From: JAHFIW01 sp035495855 | GTDB lineage: Bacteria; Patescibacteriota; Patescibacteriia; SG8-24 | Assembly: GCA_035495855.1 (NCBI GenBank) | Contig: DATJFD010000046.1 | Span: forward strand, 1-27,215 | Reading direction: 5' to 3' | DNA length: 27,215 bases | Shown here: positions 13,702 to 19,997 of the stretch, piece by piece | Numbering within the stretch: the stretch's first letter is position 1 | How the letters are laid out: the number at the start of each line of letters is the position of its first letter | Made by a program: the position numbers and the translations under genes | The notes under the pieces: generated by a model | The model's database searches: none | Seen by the model: only the letters and a program-made list of their open reading frames with translations | What the model was told of the DNA's origin: nothing

Positions 13702-14376
13702 ATGAACAGACGACAGACCGAGATCTTCGCCGCCGCCGCGCTGCTTTCCTTCGCCATCGTGGGCGTGTACCTCGCGGCCACCCGGAACCGCGCGCCGTCG
13801 TCCGCCGCGCCGCCCGCGCCTGTCCCGGCGCCGGTTTCGTACGCGCCCGAAGGCTGGAAGCTCTGGCAGGACGGGGAAGGATCCAAGGCGGACGCGTCTT
13901 ACGCCGGCTACAGCCTGTCATATCCGCGCGACTTCGACGTTTACCGCGGCGAGGATGCCAACGGCGGCTGGATCGGCAAGCCGCGCGTGAAGTTCGCCTT
14001 CCCCGCGGACTCGTTCAAAGAGACCCCCAGCAATTACGCCGAGGCGTTCCTGACGGTGAGCGTCGGCGACGATCCCGCCTCCCTCAAGGACTGCTATGCG
14101 GACCCCAAGTCGGGCGCGCCGCTCGCGGACAAGCAGGTCGTGAACGGGAACGAGTTCCGCCGCGGCACGGTGGACGACGCGGGCGCCGGACAGCGTTACG
14201 CGACCAGGTTCGCCCGCATTCTGAAGGCCGGCCGCTGTTACGAGGTCGCCATGACCGTGCATACCGGCGCCGTGGAGAATTTCGACCCGCCCGTCGCGGA
14301 GTTCGACAAGGAGAAGGCTTTCTCGGTGCTCGAGAAGATGTTCACCACCTTCGCGCTCACGGACAAGGCGCCGTAG
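13702..14376 (+). CDS. Anchored or secreted hypothetical protein with extracellular domain
   Basis: 224 residues. The N-terminal helix 9-26 ('FAAAALLSFAIVGVYLAA') acts as signal anchor. A Pro/Ala linker (about 31-46) leads to a globular domain with 'YAGYSLSYPRDFDVYRG', 'AEAFLTVSVGDD', 'NGNEFRRGTVDDAGAGQRYATR' (shown in parts) and 'CYEVAMTVHTGAVENF', ending in a helix. The phrase 'YSLSYP-DF-VY' is common in extracellular PsbP-like or lipoprotein domains of Patescibacteria. No catalytic residues are evident. Two cysteines (in 'KDCYAD' and 'GRCYEV') could pair. AAGGA at 13691-13695, 6 nt before the ATG, sets the start and overlaps the upstream stop. It ends at a long hairpin terminator. Confidence 0.8.
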   Translation: MNRRQTEIFAAAALLSFAIVGVYLAATRNRAPSSAAPPAPVPAPVSYAPEGWKLWQDGEGSKADASYAGYSLSYPRDFDVYRGEDANGGWIGKPRVKFAFPADSFKETPSNYAEAFLTVSVGDDPASLKDCYADPKSGAPLADKQVVNGNEFRRGTVDDAGAGQRYATRFARILKAGRCYEVAMTVHTGAVENFDPPVAEFDKEKAFSVLEKMFTTFALTDKAP

Positions 14377-14384
14377 GCGGACCG

Positions 14385-14466
14385 AGAATAGAGAGGAGAG
14401 AATAGAGACAAAGGAAGCGGGCCGCCGGCCCGCCTCTTTATGGTCTCTTCTCTTTATTCTCTATTC
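14385..14466. terminator. Long bidirectional terminator with extended hairpin arms
   Basis: The core GCGGGCC (14417-14423) pairs with GGCCCGC (14427-14433). Outside it, a purine-rich arm (14385-14409, built from repeated AGAATAGAGA and GAGAGAATAGAGAC words) is about 80-85% complementary by eye to a pyrimidine-rich arm (14442-14466). The total stem is about 35-40 pairs. It separates two convergent units. Confidence 0.75.
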
Positions 14467-14486
14467 TTTATTTCTTTCTTTGCGCG

Positions 14487-14624
14487 CTACCTCCGCTTGG
14501 CGTGCTTGAAGAACTCGACCTGGCGCAGGCGTTTCTGCGCCGCGGCTTTGGTGGCGTAGCAGCCGAAGCTTCGGCCGGTCTTCTCGGACAACACGCACCA
14601 CTTGCCTTTGCGCTTCACGATCAT
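14487..14624 (-). CDS. 45-residue basic conserved protein
   Basis: A small basic protein beginning 'MIVKRKGKWCVLSEKTG' and continuing 'RSFGCYATKAAAQKRLRQVEFF' (in parts), ending in a Lys/Arg cluster. The pattern 'GKWCV-SE-TG--FGCY-TK--A-KRLRQVE-FK' is one I recognise as a short conserved protein seen in many bacterial and phage genomes; its function is unknown. Two cysteines (C10, C22) are conserved in the pattern. It starts 7 nt after the stop of the GlsB-like gene on the same strand, so the two form an operon. No Shine-Dalgarno is visible, which fits translational coupling. Confidence 0.75.
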   Translation of the reverse strand: MIVKRKGKWCVLSEKTGRSFGCYATKAAAQKRLRQVEFFKHAKRR

Positions 14625-14631
14625 AGGCCGG

Positions 14632-14874
14632 TCAGACGCGCCTGATCCCGCGGATGATGAGGATGAGGAGCACGGCGCCGAGCACCGAAACGAACAACGC
14701 CCCCACGGAGTCCATGGGGAAGAGGCCCAGTGCGCCCGCGAGCCAGCCGCCGAGCATCGAGCCGACGATGCCGACGATGATGTCGCCGATGACCCCGAAA
14801 CCGCGGCCCCGGACGACGATGCCCGCCATCCAGCCGATGAACAGGCCGACGAGAAGGAAATAGACGAAGGACAT
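14632..14874 (-). CDS. GlsB/YeaQ/YmgE family stress-response membrane protein
   Basis: 80 residues with three membrane helices: about 3-20 ('FVYFLLVGLFIGWMAGIV'), 28-48 ('GVIGDIIVGIVGSMLGGWLAG') and 56-75 ('VGALFVSVLGAVLLILII'). The Gly-rich pattern 'GRGFGVIGDIIVGIVGSMLGG' (in parts) is the hallmark of the 'transglycosylase-associated' GlsB/YeaQ family, small proteins often induced in general stress responses; their mechanism is unknown. It is first in an operon with the 45-residue gene. The promoter has a -10 abutting the AT-rich dyad, so regulation at this site is likely. No Shine-Dalgarno precedes the ATG. Confidence 0.9.
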   Translation of the reverse strand: MSFVYFLLVGLFIGWMAGIVVRGRGFGVIGDIIVGIVGSMLGGWLAGALGLFPMDSVGALFVSVLGAVLLILIIRGIRRV

Positions 14875-14884
14875 AAGGGTAACT

Positions 14885-14911
14885 ATTGAATTAATATACA
14901 ATAGTATACCA
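14885..14911 (-). promoter_or_regulatory. Extended -10 box abutting the AT-rich dyad (site E)
   Basis: On the minus strand TGGTATACT (14911-14903) is followed with no gap by ATTGTA-N6-TTCAAT (14902-14885). The ATG lies 10 nt beyond the dyad. The geometry is identical to site A. Confidence 0.6.
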
Positions 14912-14952
14912 CGTTCCGGACCGGCGGGCCATCGCCGGATGCCGGAGCGCCG

Positions 14953-14961
14953 TGCTATAAT
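14953..14961 (+). promoter_or_regulatory. Perfect extended -10 of a probable leaderless promoter
   Basis: TGCTATAAT, with 6 nt to the ATG at 14968. Transcription is expected to start at the ATG itself. Confidence 0.65.
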
Positions 14962-14967
14962 GACGTC

Positions 14968-15378
14968 ATGAAGCCGGCCGCATCCGAGTCCCGCCACAAG
15001 ATCCTCGTCATCGACGACGACCCGTTCACCCGGGACGTCTTTCGGCTCGCCCTCGAGAAGGGAGGCTTCCAGGTATCGGCCGCCGGCGACGGCATCGAAG
15101 GGCTCGCGGCGGTCGCCAAGGACCGGCCGGACATCATCATGCTCGACATCGTGATGCCCAGGATGGACGGGTTCGAGACGCTCGCGAGCCTGAAGAAGGA
15201 CCCGGCGACGAAGGGCATTCCGGTGATCATGCTGTCGAGCATGCGGCAGAGCGAAGACGTCGCTCGCGCCATGAAGGGCGGCGCCGCCGCCTATCTCAAG
15301 AAAGGCGAGGCCGTGCCCCAGGACATCCCGGCGAAAGCGCGCGAGGTCCTGGGCCTGCCGCCGGACGAGGCTTCCTGA
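14968..15378 (+). CDS. Single-domain response regulator (CheY-like receiver)
   Basis: 136 residues, one receiver domain and no output domain. Key residues: acidic D16-D18 ('VIDDDPF'), phosphoacceptor D60 ('IIMLDIVMPRMDGFE'), S90 in place of the conserved Ser/Thr ('VIMLSSM'), and K111 ('AYLKKGE'). The receiver should accept phosphate from a histidine kinase, none of which is in the window, and signal by protein contact. The segment 'MRQSEDVARAMKGGAAAYLKKGE' follows the usual alpha4-beta5 layout. It lies upstream of the structured leader and Nudix gene, but a separate promoter starts that transcript. The start is set by the ATG next to the -10 element. Confidence 0.92.
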   Translation: MKPAASESRHKILVIDDDPFTRDVFRLALEKGGFQVSAAGDGIEGLAAVAKDRPDIIMLDIVMPRMDGFETLASLKKDPATKGIPVIMLSSMRQSEDVARAMKGGAAAYLKKGEAVPQDIPAKAREVLGLPPDEAS

Positions 15379-15408
15379 GCCGCGAACCTTGCCAAACCGC
15401 CGTTTTCG

Positions 15409-15417
15409 TGCTATCCT
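15409..15417 (+). promoter_or_regulatory. Extended -10 element of the structured leader / small RNA
   Basis: TGCTATCCT, with the start site expected near 15424. It is flanked by an 8-bp inverted repeat, ACCTTGCC (15386-15393) and GGCAAGGT (15421-15428). Confidence 0.5.
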
Positions 15418-15423
15418 TCGGGC

Positions 15424-15542
15424 AAGGTCGTTTGCCTCAAGATCGATGCGCGTTCGGGGTATGCCCCGAACTTGCCGAACATCTTGGGACAAGCGCTACC
15501 CGCTTGTCCGCTCCCGCGGACCTGCCTAATACAGGTTTTTTT
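15424..15542 (+). ncRNA. Structured 5' leader or small RNA ending in a terminator-like hairpin
   Basis: About 120 nt without a gene between a promoter and the Nudix ATG at 15552. Helices visible by eye: CAAGAT (15438-15443) with ATCTTG (15481-15486), enclosing GTTCGGGG (15452-15459) with CCCCGAAC (15464-15471); directly adjacent, GGACAAGCG (15487-15495) with CGCTTGTCC (15501-15509); then ACCTG (15520-15524) with CAGGT (15532-15536) followed by seven T. The last is a weak intrinsic terminator placed 9 nt before the start codon. GGCAAGGTC (15421-15429) can pair with GACCTGCC (15519-15526) with one bulge, which would block the terminator, but the predicted start site may cut off part of that strand. 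I match it to no known riboswitch class. Confidence 0.45.
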
Positions 15543-15551
15543 ATTTCGCGC

Positions 15552-16142
15552 ATGGAGATGCTCCATATCGTGCACCCCGAGACCGGGGAGCCCGTCGGAC
15601 GGCCGATGCCGCGCGCCGAGGCGATCGCCAGCGGCGCCTGGTGCCGTTCGACCAACGTGTTCGTCTTTAATTCACAGGGGCACGTGCTCTGCCACCGCCG
15701 CTCGCCGTCCAAGGAACGGCTGCCCGGCGCCTGGATGACCCATCTCGGCGGTCACGTCGGCGCCGGCGAGACCTACGAGACCAACGCCCGCAAGGAACTG
15801 CGGGAGGAGGCCGGCCTGTTCGTCGGCGTCGCCCAGCTTCTGCCGTGGCGCACCACGAGGATCGAGCACGCGCGCCTCTGGGCCCGCGAGTTCGTGACCC
15901 TCGCCGACGTCGGCGAGGACGATCTCGTCCCGCAGCCCGGCGAGGTCGAGGAGTTCCGCTGGATGACGCTCGACGGCGTGCTCCGCGCCGCGGACGCCGC
16001 TCCCGAGGCCTGGTGCGCCGGCACCCACGATTTCCGCACCGAGTACCTCTGCATGAGGGCGGCGCTGAACGTCGGGGATGCCGCCGGTGTCCTGCCTCTG
16101 CCTGACGCGCTCCGCGTCTGGCGGCCCGGGCTCGCCGTCTGA
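15552..16142 (+). CDS. Nudix hydrolase
   Basis: 196 residues. The Nudix box is intact: 'GGHVGAGETYETNARKELREEAGL' read in parts as G-x5-E-x7-KELREEAGL, with Lys for the usual first Arg. Around it are 'FVFNSQGHVLCHRRSPSKERLPGAWMTHLGGH' (in parts) and 'WMTLDGVLRAA', typical of Nudix enzymes of the isopentenyl-diphosphate-isomerase-like branch. These hydrolyse nucleoside diphosphate derivatives with Mg at the Glu cluster; the exact substrate cannot be read. No clear Shine-Dalgarno precedes the ATG at 15552; the upstream frame runs through the structured leader and is not protein-like. Expression may depend on readthrough of the leader hairpin. An intrinsic terminator follows. Confidence 0.88.
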   Translation: MEMLHIVHPETGEPVGRPMPRAEAIASGAWCRSTNVFVFNSQGHVLCHRRSPSKERLPGAWMTHLGGHVGAGETYETNARKELREEAGLFVGVAQLLPWRTTRIEHARLWAREFVTLADVGEDDLVPQPGEVEEFRWMTLDGVLRAADAAPEAWCAGTHDFRTEYLCMRAALNVGDAAGVLPLPDALRVWRPGLAV

Positions 16143-16154
16143 CGGAACAAGAAA

Positions 16155-16178
16155 AACGCCCTCAGGGGCGATTTTTTC
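16155..16178 (+). terminator. Intrinsic terminator
   Basis: CGCCC (16157-16161) pairs with GGGCG (16166-16170), followed by six T. Confidence 0.75.
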
Positions 16179-16199
16179 GTTTTGCGGGCGCGCGCGGCC

Positions 16200-16228
16200 T
16201 TGAGGCCGCGGCGGATCTCAGCCATACT
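16200..16228 (+). promoter_or_regulatory. Promoter of msrA, probable leaderless
   Basis: TTGAGG (16200-16205), a 17-nt spacer, CATACT (16223-16228), then 9 nt to the ATG at 16238. Confidence 0.6.
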
Positions 16229-16237
16229 GACGGCACT

Positions 16238-16789
16238 ATGCCAGGGACGAAAACAGCGGTGTTCGGAGGAGGATGCTTCTGGTGCACGGAAGCCGTCTTC
16301 AAGATGCTCAAGGGCGTGGCCAAGGTCGAGCCGGGCTACGCGGGCGGCGCCGTGCCGAACCCCACCTACGAGCAGGTCTGCACCGGAAGGACGGGGCACG
16401 CCGAGGTCATCCGCATCGAGTACGACCCGGCGTTCGTGTCCTACGACGACCTGCTTACGGTGTTCTTCGCGACGCACGACCCGACGACGCTCAACCGGCA
16501 GGGGAACGACGTCGGCACGCAGTACCGCTCGGCGGTGTTCTTCACGGACGAGGCGCAGGCCGCCGAGGCCAAGGCGTTCATCGCCGGGCTCGAGGCCGCC
16601 GCGCCGGGCGGCGATCCCGTCGTCACCGAAGTGGTGCCGCTCGACGCCTTCTGGCCCGCGGAGGACTATCATCGCGATTACTACGCGCGCAACCAGGAAC
16701 AGCCGTATTGCCGCGCGATCATCAACCCGAAGCTCGAGAAGGTGAAGAAGAAGTTCGCCGCGCTCCTCGACGAGAAGGGCGGGGCCTGA
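16238..16789 (+). CDS. msrA: Peptide-methionine (S)-S-oxide reductase MsrA
   Basis: 183 residues, full length. The active-site motif 'GGGCFWCTEAVF' holds the catalytic C13 and C16. Other conserved parts are 'GYAGG', 'PTYEQVCTGRTGHAEVI', 'DDLLTVFFATHDPTTLNRQGND' (in parts) and 'YRSAVFF'. The enzyme reduces S-methionine sulfoxide in proteins and so repairs oxidative damage; recycling normally uses thioredoxin. Extra cysteines in 'EQVCTG' and 'QPYCRAI' may act in resolving. No MsrB domain is fused. A two-helix membrane protein starts 6 nt after its stop and is probably co-transcribed. Confidence 0.95.
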   Translation: MPGTKTAVFGGGCFWCTEAVFKMLKGVAKVEPGYAGGAVPNPTYEQVCTGRTGHAEVIRIEYDPAFVSYDDLLTVFFATHDPTTLNRQGNDVGTQYRSAVFFTDEAQAAEAKAFIAGLEAAAPGGDPVVTEVVPLDAFWPAEDYHRDYYARNQEQPYCRAIINPKLEKVKKKFAALLDEKGGA

Positions 16790-16795
16790 CCTCCT

Positions 16796-17368
16796 ATGAA
16801 GATCCCGCCCGCTCTCGCGCGCCGGGCGCTGCCGTTCGCGCCGCTCTTCGCGGTCGTGACCGTCCTTGCGCTCACGACCTACGTCGCCTTGCAGCAATCG
16901 CTGCGCATCTCGGCGAACGACCCGCAGATCGCCGTGGCCGAGGACGCCGCGGCGGCGCTCGCGGCCGGCCAGCCGCTCTCCCAGGTAGTGCCGCCGGCGC
17001 GCGCGGTGCGGGCGGAGGCGAGCGTCGCGCCGTTCGTCGTCGTCTATGGCGAGGACCGCCAGCCCAGGACGACGACCGGAACGCTCGCGGGCGCCACGCC
17101 GGTCCCGCCCAAGGGCGTGTTCGACTACGCGAAGGAGCACGGCGAGGACCGCGTCACCTGGGCGCCGCGCGACGGCGTGCGACTCGCGGCGGTCGTCGTG
17201 CACTACGGCGCCGAGAGCGGCTCCGGCTACGTCCTCGCCGCTCGGTCGCTCAGGGAAGTGGAGGACCGCATCGAGAACCTCGGCCGGCTCGTCGCGCTCG
17301 GGTGGCTGGCAGCCGTCGTCTGCGGCGCGGTCGCGAGCCTGGCCGTCCGGCGCTTCGCCGCGGCATGA
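16796..17368 (+). CDS. Two-helix membrane protein with extracytoplasmic domain
   Basis: 190 residues. An N-terminal helix (about 12-31, 'LPFAPLFAVVTVLALTTYVA') and a C-terminal helix (about 164-184, 'LGRLVALGWLAAVVCGAVASLAV') bracket an outer domain with 'LRISANDPQIAVAEDAAAALAAG', 'APFVVVYGEDRQP', 'PKGVFDYAKEHGEDRVTWAPRDGVRLAAVVVHY' (in parts) and 'GYVLAARSLREVEDR'. I have seen this protein type in varied bacteria; the fold between the helices recalls extracytoplasmic sensor domains, but no signalling output is attached. The last stretch before the second helix is amphipathic. It shares the msrA transcript; a link to oxidative stress is only guilt by association. Confidence 0.8.
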   Translation: MKIPPALARRALPFAPLFAVVTVLALTTYVALQQSLRISANDPQIAVAEDAAAALAAGQPLSQVVPPARAVRAEASVAPFVVVYGEDRQPRTTTGTLAGATPVPPKGVFDYAKEHGEDRVTWAPRDGVRLAAVVVHYGAESGSGYVLAARSLREVEDRIENLGRLVALGWLAAVVCGAVASLAVRRFAAA

Positions 17369-17380
17369 CGCGCAAAAGAA

Positions 17381-17405
17381 AAACCCGCCGAAGGGCGGGT
17401 TTTGA
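17381..17405. terminator. Intrinsic terminator, usable from both strands
   Basis: AAACCCGCC (17381-17389) pairs with GGCGGGTTT (17394-17402) between the msrA unit and the convergent protease-like gene. Confidence 0.85.
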
Positions 17406-17408
17406 CGT

Positions 17409-18161
17409 TCAGCGGAGATCAGCGACCGACATGGAGAGCGACGCCAGGACTGCGTCGATCGGCATGAAGCGCAGGGCGCCGTTCTTGCCGTAAGGGCCGA
17501 TGGACACGCCGACGATCTCGCCGCAGACGTTGAGGACCGGCGCGCCGGCGTCCTCACGTGGCGACGGGATCGACGCGTCCGCGTGGTCGCGGTTCGGGCC
17601 GTCGAGGATGCCGGTCTCGGCGACGCCGCCGTGCCTGAGCGCGGTGCGGGCGCCGATGAACCAGACGGGATCGCCTTTGATGACGGGCCCGGTGCGCACG
17701 GGCAGCGAAGGGGGAGGCCGTTCGCTCATGGGCAGCGCCAGGAGCGCCATGTCCGCTTCGCGCGAGAGCACGAGCGGGATGGCGGGGACCTCGCGTACCT
17801 CGGTGACCCGGCCGTCGGGCGACATCGTACGGAGCACGACGGACACCTGCTCGGCGCCGTCCACCAGGTGGTAGGCGGTGAGCACGTAGCCCTTGGAGCC
17901 GACGAAGGCGCCGACGCCTTTGGTGACGGCGGGGCCTTTGTTCGGCAGGTAGCGAGAGCCGCGGACCTCGACGGTCGAGGCGACGTGGCGGCGTACGAAG
18001 TCGCGTTCCCGTGCGGGCGCTTCATGGCTGCCGGGGCGCGTATCGAGGCAGAGCGGGTCCTGCGGGCAGACGGCCGGTACGCGGACGTACGTGGTGCCGC
18101 AGGAACAGGAGACGAGCGAACCGATGCAAACGAGGCTGAAAATGATGGTGCGAACGAACAT
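17409..18161 (-). CDS. Trypsin-fold lipoprotein lacking the catalytic serine (pseudoprotease)
   Basis: 250 residues. Lipoprotein signal 'SLVCIGSLVSC' with C19 as lipid site (L16-V17-S18-C19). The rest follows an S1/HtrA-type chymotrypsin fold: 'VTKGVGAFVGSKGYVLTAYHLVDG' (in parts) with H98, 'SREADMALLALP' with D137, and the late strand pair 'APVLNVCGEIVGVSIG'. At the place of the usual 'GDSGSP' or 'GNSGGP' stands 'EDAGAP', so the nucleophile is A205 and the preceding oxyanion-hole Gly is Glu. Proteolysis is therefore unlikely; a binding or scaffold role is inferred. ATG 18161 is chosen because AAGGA (18175-18171) lies 9 nt before it; ATG 18170 would sit on the Shine-Dalgarno. No PDZ domain is present. 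Confidence 0.85.
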   Translation of the reverse strand: MFVRTIIFSLVCIGSLVSCSCGTTYVRVPAVCPQDPLCLDTRPGSHEAPARERDFVRRHVASTVEVRGSRYLPNKGPAVTKGVGAFVGSKGYVLTAYHLVDGAEQVSVVLRTMSPDGRVTEVREVPAIPLVLSREADMALLALPMSERPPPSLPVRTGPVIKGDPVWFIGARTALRHGGVAETGILDGPNRDHADASIPSPREDAGAPVLNVCGEIVGVSIGPYGKNGALRFMPIDAVLASLSMSVADLR

Positions 18162-18232
18162 GGGGACCATTCCTTTCCGGTTCCCATAGACCGCTGCATC
18201 GTCGCAGGCGCTCCGGGCGGCGTCAACTTCCC

Positions 18233-18260
18233 AAAAAAAATAGCCCCGCGAGCGCGGGGC
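18233..18260 (-). terminator. Intrinsic terminator
   Basis: GCCCCGC (18243-18249) pairs with GCGGGGC (18254-18260). On the minus strand it is followed by a run of eight T after TA. Confidence 0.85.
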
Positions 18261-18264
18261 GAGG

Positions 18265-18459
18265 TCAGGCCTTGGTCTTCGGCGGATGCGCCATGAGATC
18301 GAGCTTCTCGACGATGGGCGCGAGGTCGTCGGCGAGCTGCGTCGCCTTGGCGTCGTCGATGGTCTCGAGGTCCTTGAAGAGGCGTTCCTTGTGCTGCCGG
18401 TCGAGCGGCATGCGTTCGATGAGCCTGCGCAAGCGGTCTTTGGGGGGTTCGTCGGGCAT
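18265..18459 (-). CDS. 64-residue small helical protein
   Basis: A charged, all-helical-looking protein: 'MPDEPPKDRLRRLIERMPLD', then 'RQHKERLFKDLETIDDAKATQLADDL' (in parts) and a C-terminal Lys-rich tail. No signal peptide, membrane helix or cysteine. The start is firmly set by AAGGAG, 7 nt before the ATG at 18459. Small helical proteins with this 'KERLFKDLETID' style occur in Patescibacteria, but I know no function. Its own terminator lies directly downstream, before the protease-like gene, so it is a single-gene unit. Confidence 0.75.
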   Translation of the reverse strand: MPDEPPKDRLRRLIERMPLDRQHKERLFKDLETIDDAKATQLADDLAPIVEKLDLMAHPPKTKA

Positions 18460-18555
18460 CGCCGCTCTCCTTGGTTGCGACCTTAAGGCATGAGGTCCGC
18501 GCTGGCAAGCCGGGCCCCCTTGCATGCGGACCTGGGCCTTTCATATATATGCGCA

Positions 18556-18585
18556 TTGACGAGGACGACGGCCCCATGGTAGCCT
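18556..18585 (+). promoter_or_regulatory. Promoter of the RlmI-like gene
   Basis: TTGACG (18556-18561), an 18-nt spacer, then TAGCCT (18580-18585) with an upstream TGG. The leader is about 30 nt. Confidence 0.6.
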
Positions 18586-18622
18586 CACGGGTCATTACTC
18601 ACGAATCTTTTCGCGCACGCCT

Positions 18623-19822
18623 ATGTACCCGATCGTCACGCTCTCGCCCGGCAAGGAGACCAACGGCATCTTCCGTCATCCCTGGATCTTTTCGGGCGCC
18701 CTCGTGAAGCGCCCCGAAGGCATCGAGCACGGCGCCATCGTCCGCGTCGCCGACTCGACCGGGCGCATCATCGGCACCGGCACGTATTCGGCCAAGTCGT
18801 CCATCGCCGTCCGCCTGCTCGCTTTCGGCGACAAGGAGGTCGTCATCGACGAGGCTTGGTTCGCCGCGAAGTTCATCGAAGCCGACGAGCGCCGCCGGCT
18901 GCTCGGCTACGGCCCCGACTCGCCGGTCGACGGCTATCGCGCCGCTTTCGGGGAGGCCGACGGCCTGCCCGGCCTGGTGATCGACCGCTACGGCGACGTC
19001 ATCGTGCTCCAGATCTCGACCACCGGCATGGACGCGCGGCGCGAGGAGATCGTCGCTGCCCTGAAGTCGGCGTTCTCGCCGACGGCCATCGTCGAGCGGA
19101 GCGACCTGCCCGTCCGCAAGGAGGAGGCGCTCGGCGACGCGGCCGGCACGCTGTTCGGCGAGGCGCCCGCATCGGCGGCGTTCTCCGAGCGCGGCATGCG
19201 TTTCGAGGCTGACGTCGTGAACGGCCAGAAGACCGGTTTCTTCCTCGATCAGAAGGAGCTTCGCGCCGCGATCGGCCGCTACGCCGACGGACGCGAGACG
19301 CTCAACCTCTTCTCCTACACCGGCGCTGCCGGCATCGCCGCGATGAAGGGCGGCGCTACCTCGGTCCACAACGTCGACGCGTCCGCGACGGCGCTCGAAG
19401 GCTGCCGTCGCCACGCCGAACTGAACGGCATCGACGCTTCCGCGTTCACGACCGAGGAGGCCGACGCTTTCCAGTACTTGTCCTCGAAAGGGGAGCCGGC
19501 CTACGACATGGTGCTCATGGACCCGCCGGCGCTCATCAAGTCGCAGCGCGACGGCGAGGAAGGCAAGAAGGCCTATCACTTCCTGAACCGCGCCGCGCTC
19601 CGCCTGGTGCGCGACGGCGGCGTGTTCGTCACCTCCAGCTGTTCGCATTTCCTGAACGAGGAAGACTTCGCCTTCACCCTGCGACGCGCTTCCGTGCAGG
19701 CGGGCGTCCGCCTCGATCTGCTCGAGATCGTGCGGCAGGCGCCGGACCATCCGTTGTCGGTCTACTTCCCCGAATCCTCGTATCTCAAGTCGTTCGTCTT
19801 CCGGGTGGCCCGGGAGTCGTAA
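18623..19822 (+). CDS. rlmI: Class I SAM-dependent rRNA methyltransferase, RlmI type
   Basis: 399 residues: an N-terminal PUA domain (about 1-75, 'GKETNGIFRHPWIFSGAL'), a middle EEHD-like domain, and a C-terminal Rossmann methyltransferase. SAM-binding and catalytic parts: 'NLFSYTGAAGIAAMKGGA', 'VHNVDASATALE', the 'MDPPAL' motif and 'VTSSCSHFL' with the catalytic Cys. Before them, 'DVVNGQKTGFFLDQKELR' (in parts) is diagnostic for this family. RlmI makes m5C1962 in 23S rRNA in E. coli; an orthologous or close role is likely here. It is a single-gene unit with its own promoter and terminator. The start at 18623 lacks a clear Shine-Dalgarno, but the PUA domain begins right there. Confidence 0.92.
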   Translation: MYPIVTLSPGKETNGIFRHPWIFSGALVKRPEGIEHGAIVRVADSTGRIIGTGTYSAKSSIAVRLLAFGDKEVVIDEAWFAAKFIEADERRRLLGYGPDSPVDGYRAAFGEADGLPGLVIDRYGDVIVLQISTTGMDARREEIVAALKSAFSPTAIVERSDLPVRKEEALGDAAGTLFGEAPASAAFSERGMRFEADVVNGQKTGFFLDQKELRAAIGRYADGRETLNLFSYTGAAGIAAMKGGATSVHNVDASATALEGCRRHAELNGIDASAFTTEEADAFQYLSSKGEPAYDMVLMDPPALIKSQRDGEEGKKAYHFLNRAALRLVRDGGVFVTSSCSHFLNEEDFAFTLRRASVQAGVRLDLLEIVRQAPDHPLSVYFPESSYLKSFVFRVARES

Positions 19823-19830
19823 AGACGGAA

Positions 19831-19862
19831 AAGGCCGCCCCTGAAAGGGCGGTCTTCTTTTT
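19831..19862 (+). terminator. Intrinsic terminator
   Basis: AGGCCGCCC (19832-19840) pairs with GGGCGGTCT (19847-19855, one G-U pair), followed by a T-rich tail. Confidence 0.8.
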
Positions 19863-19906
19863 GGCTGAAATTGGCTGTAACTAGGTAATTTTCGGCGTTC
19901 CCAGGA

Positions 19907-19935
19907 TTGACGAAGAGGCCTCGGCGTGCTATGCC
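19907..19935 (+). promoter_or_regulatory. Promoter of the TPR protein gene
   Basis: TTGACG (19907-19912), a 17-nt spacer, TATGCC (19930-19935) within TGCTATGCC. It leaves a leader of about 55 nt that ends in a strong Shine-Dalgarno. Confidence 0.65.
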
Positions 19936-19997
19936 GTCCACATCCTGACGTCCACCCACATCAGGCATTCCCCGTCTTTCGGCGGGAGGAGGCATCC

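Noticed and set aside
18542..18551. CATATATATG palindrome as an operator for the RlmI-like gene
   Set aside because: Simple alternating AT sequence, short, and outside the -35; no second copy with the same context was seen.
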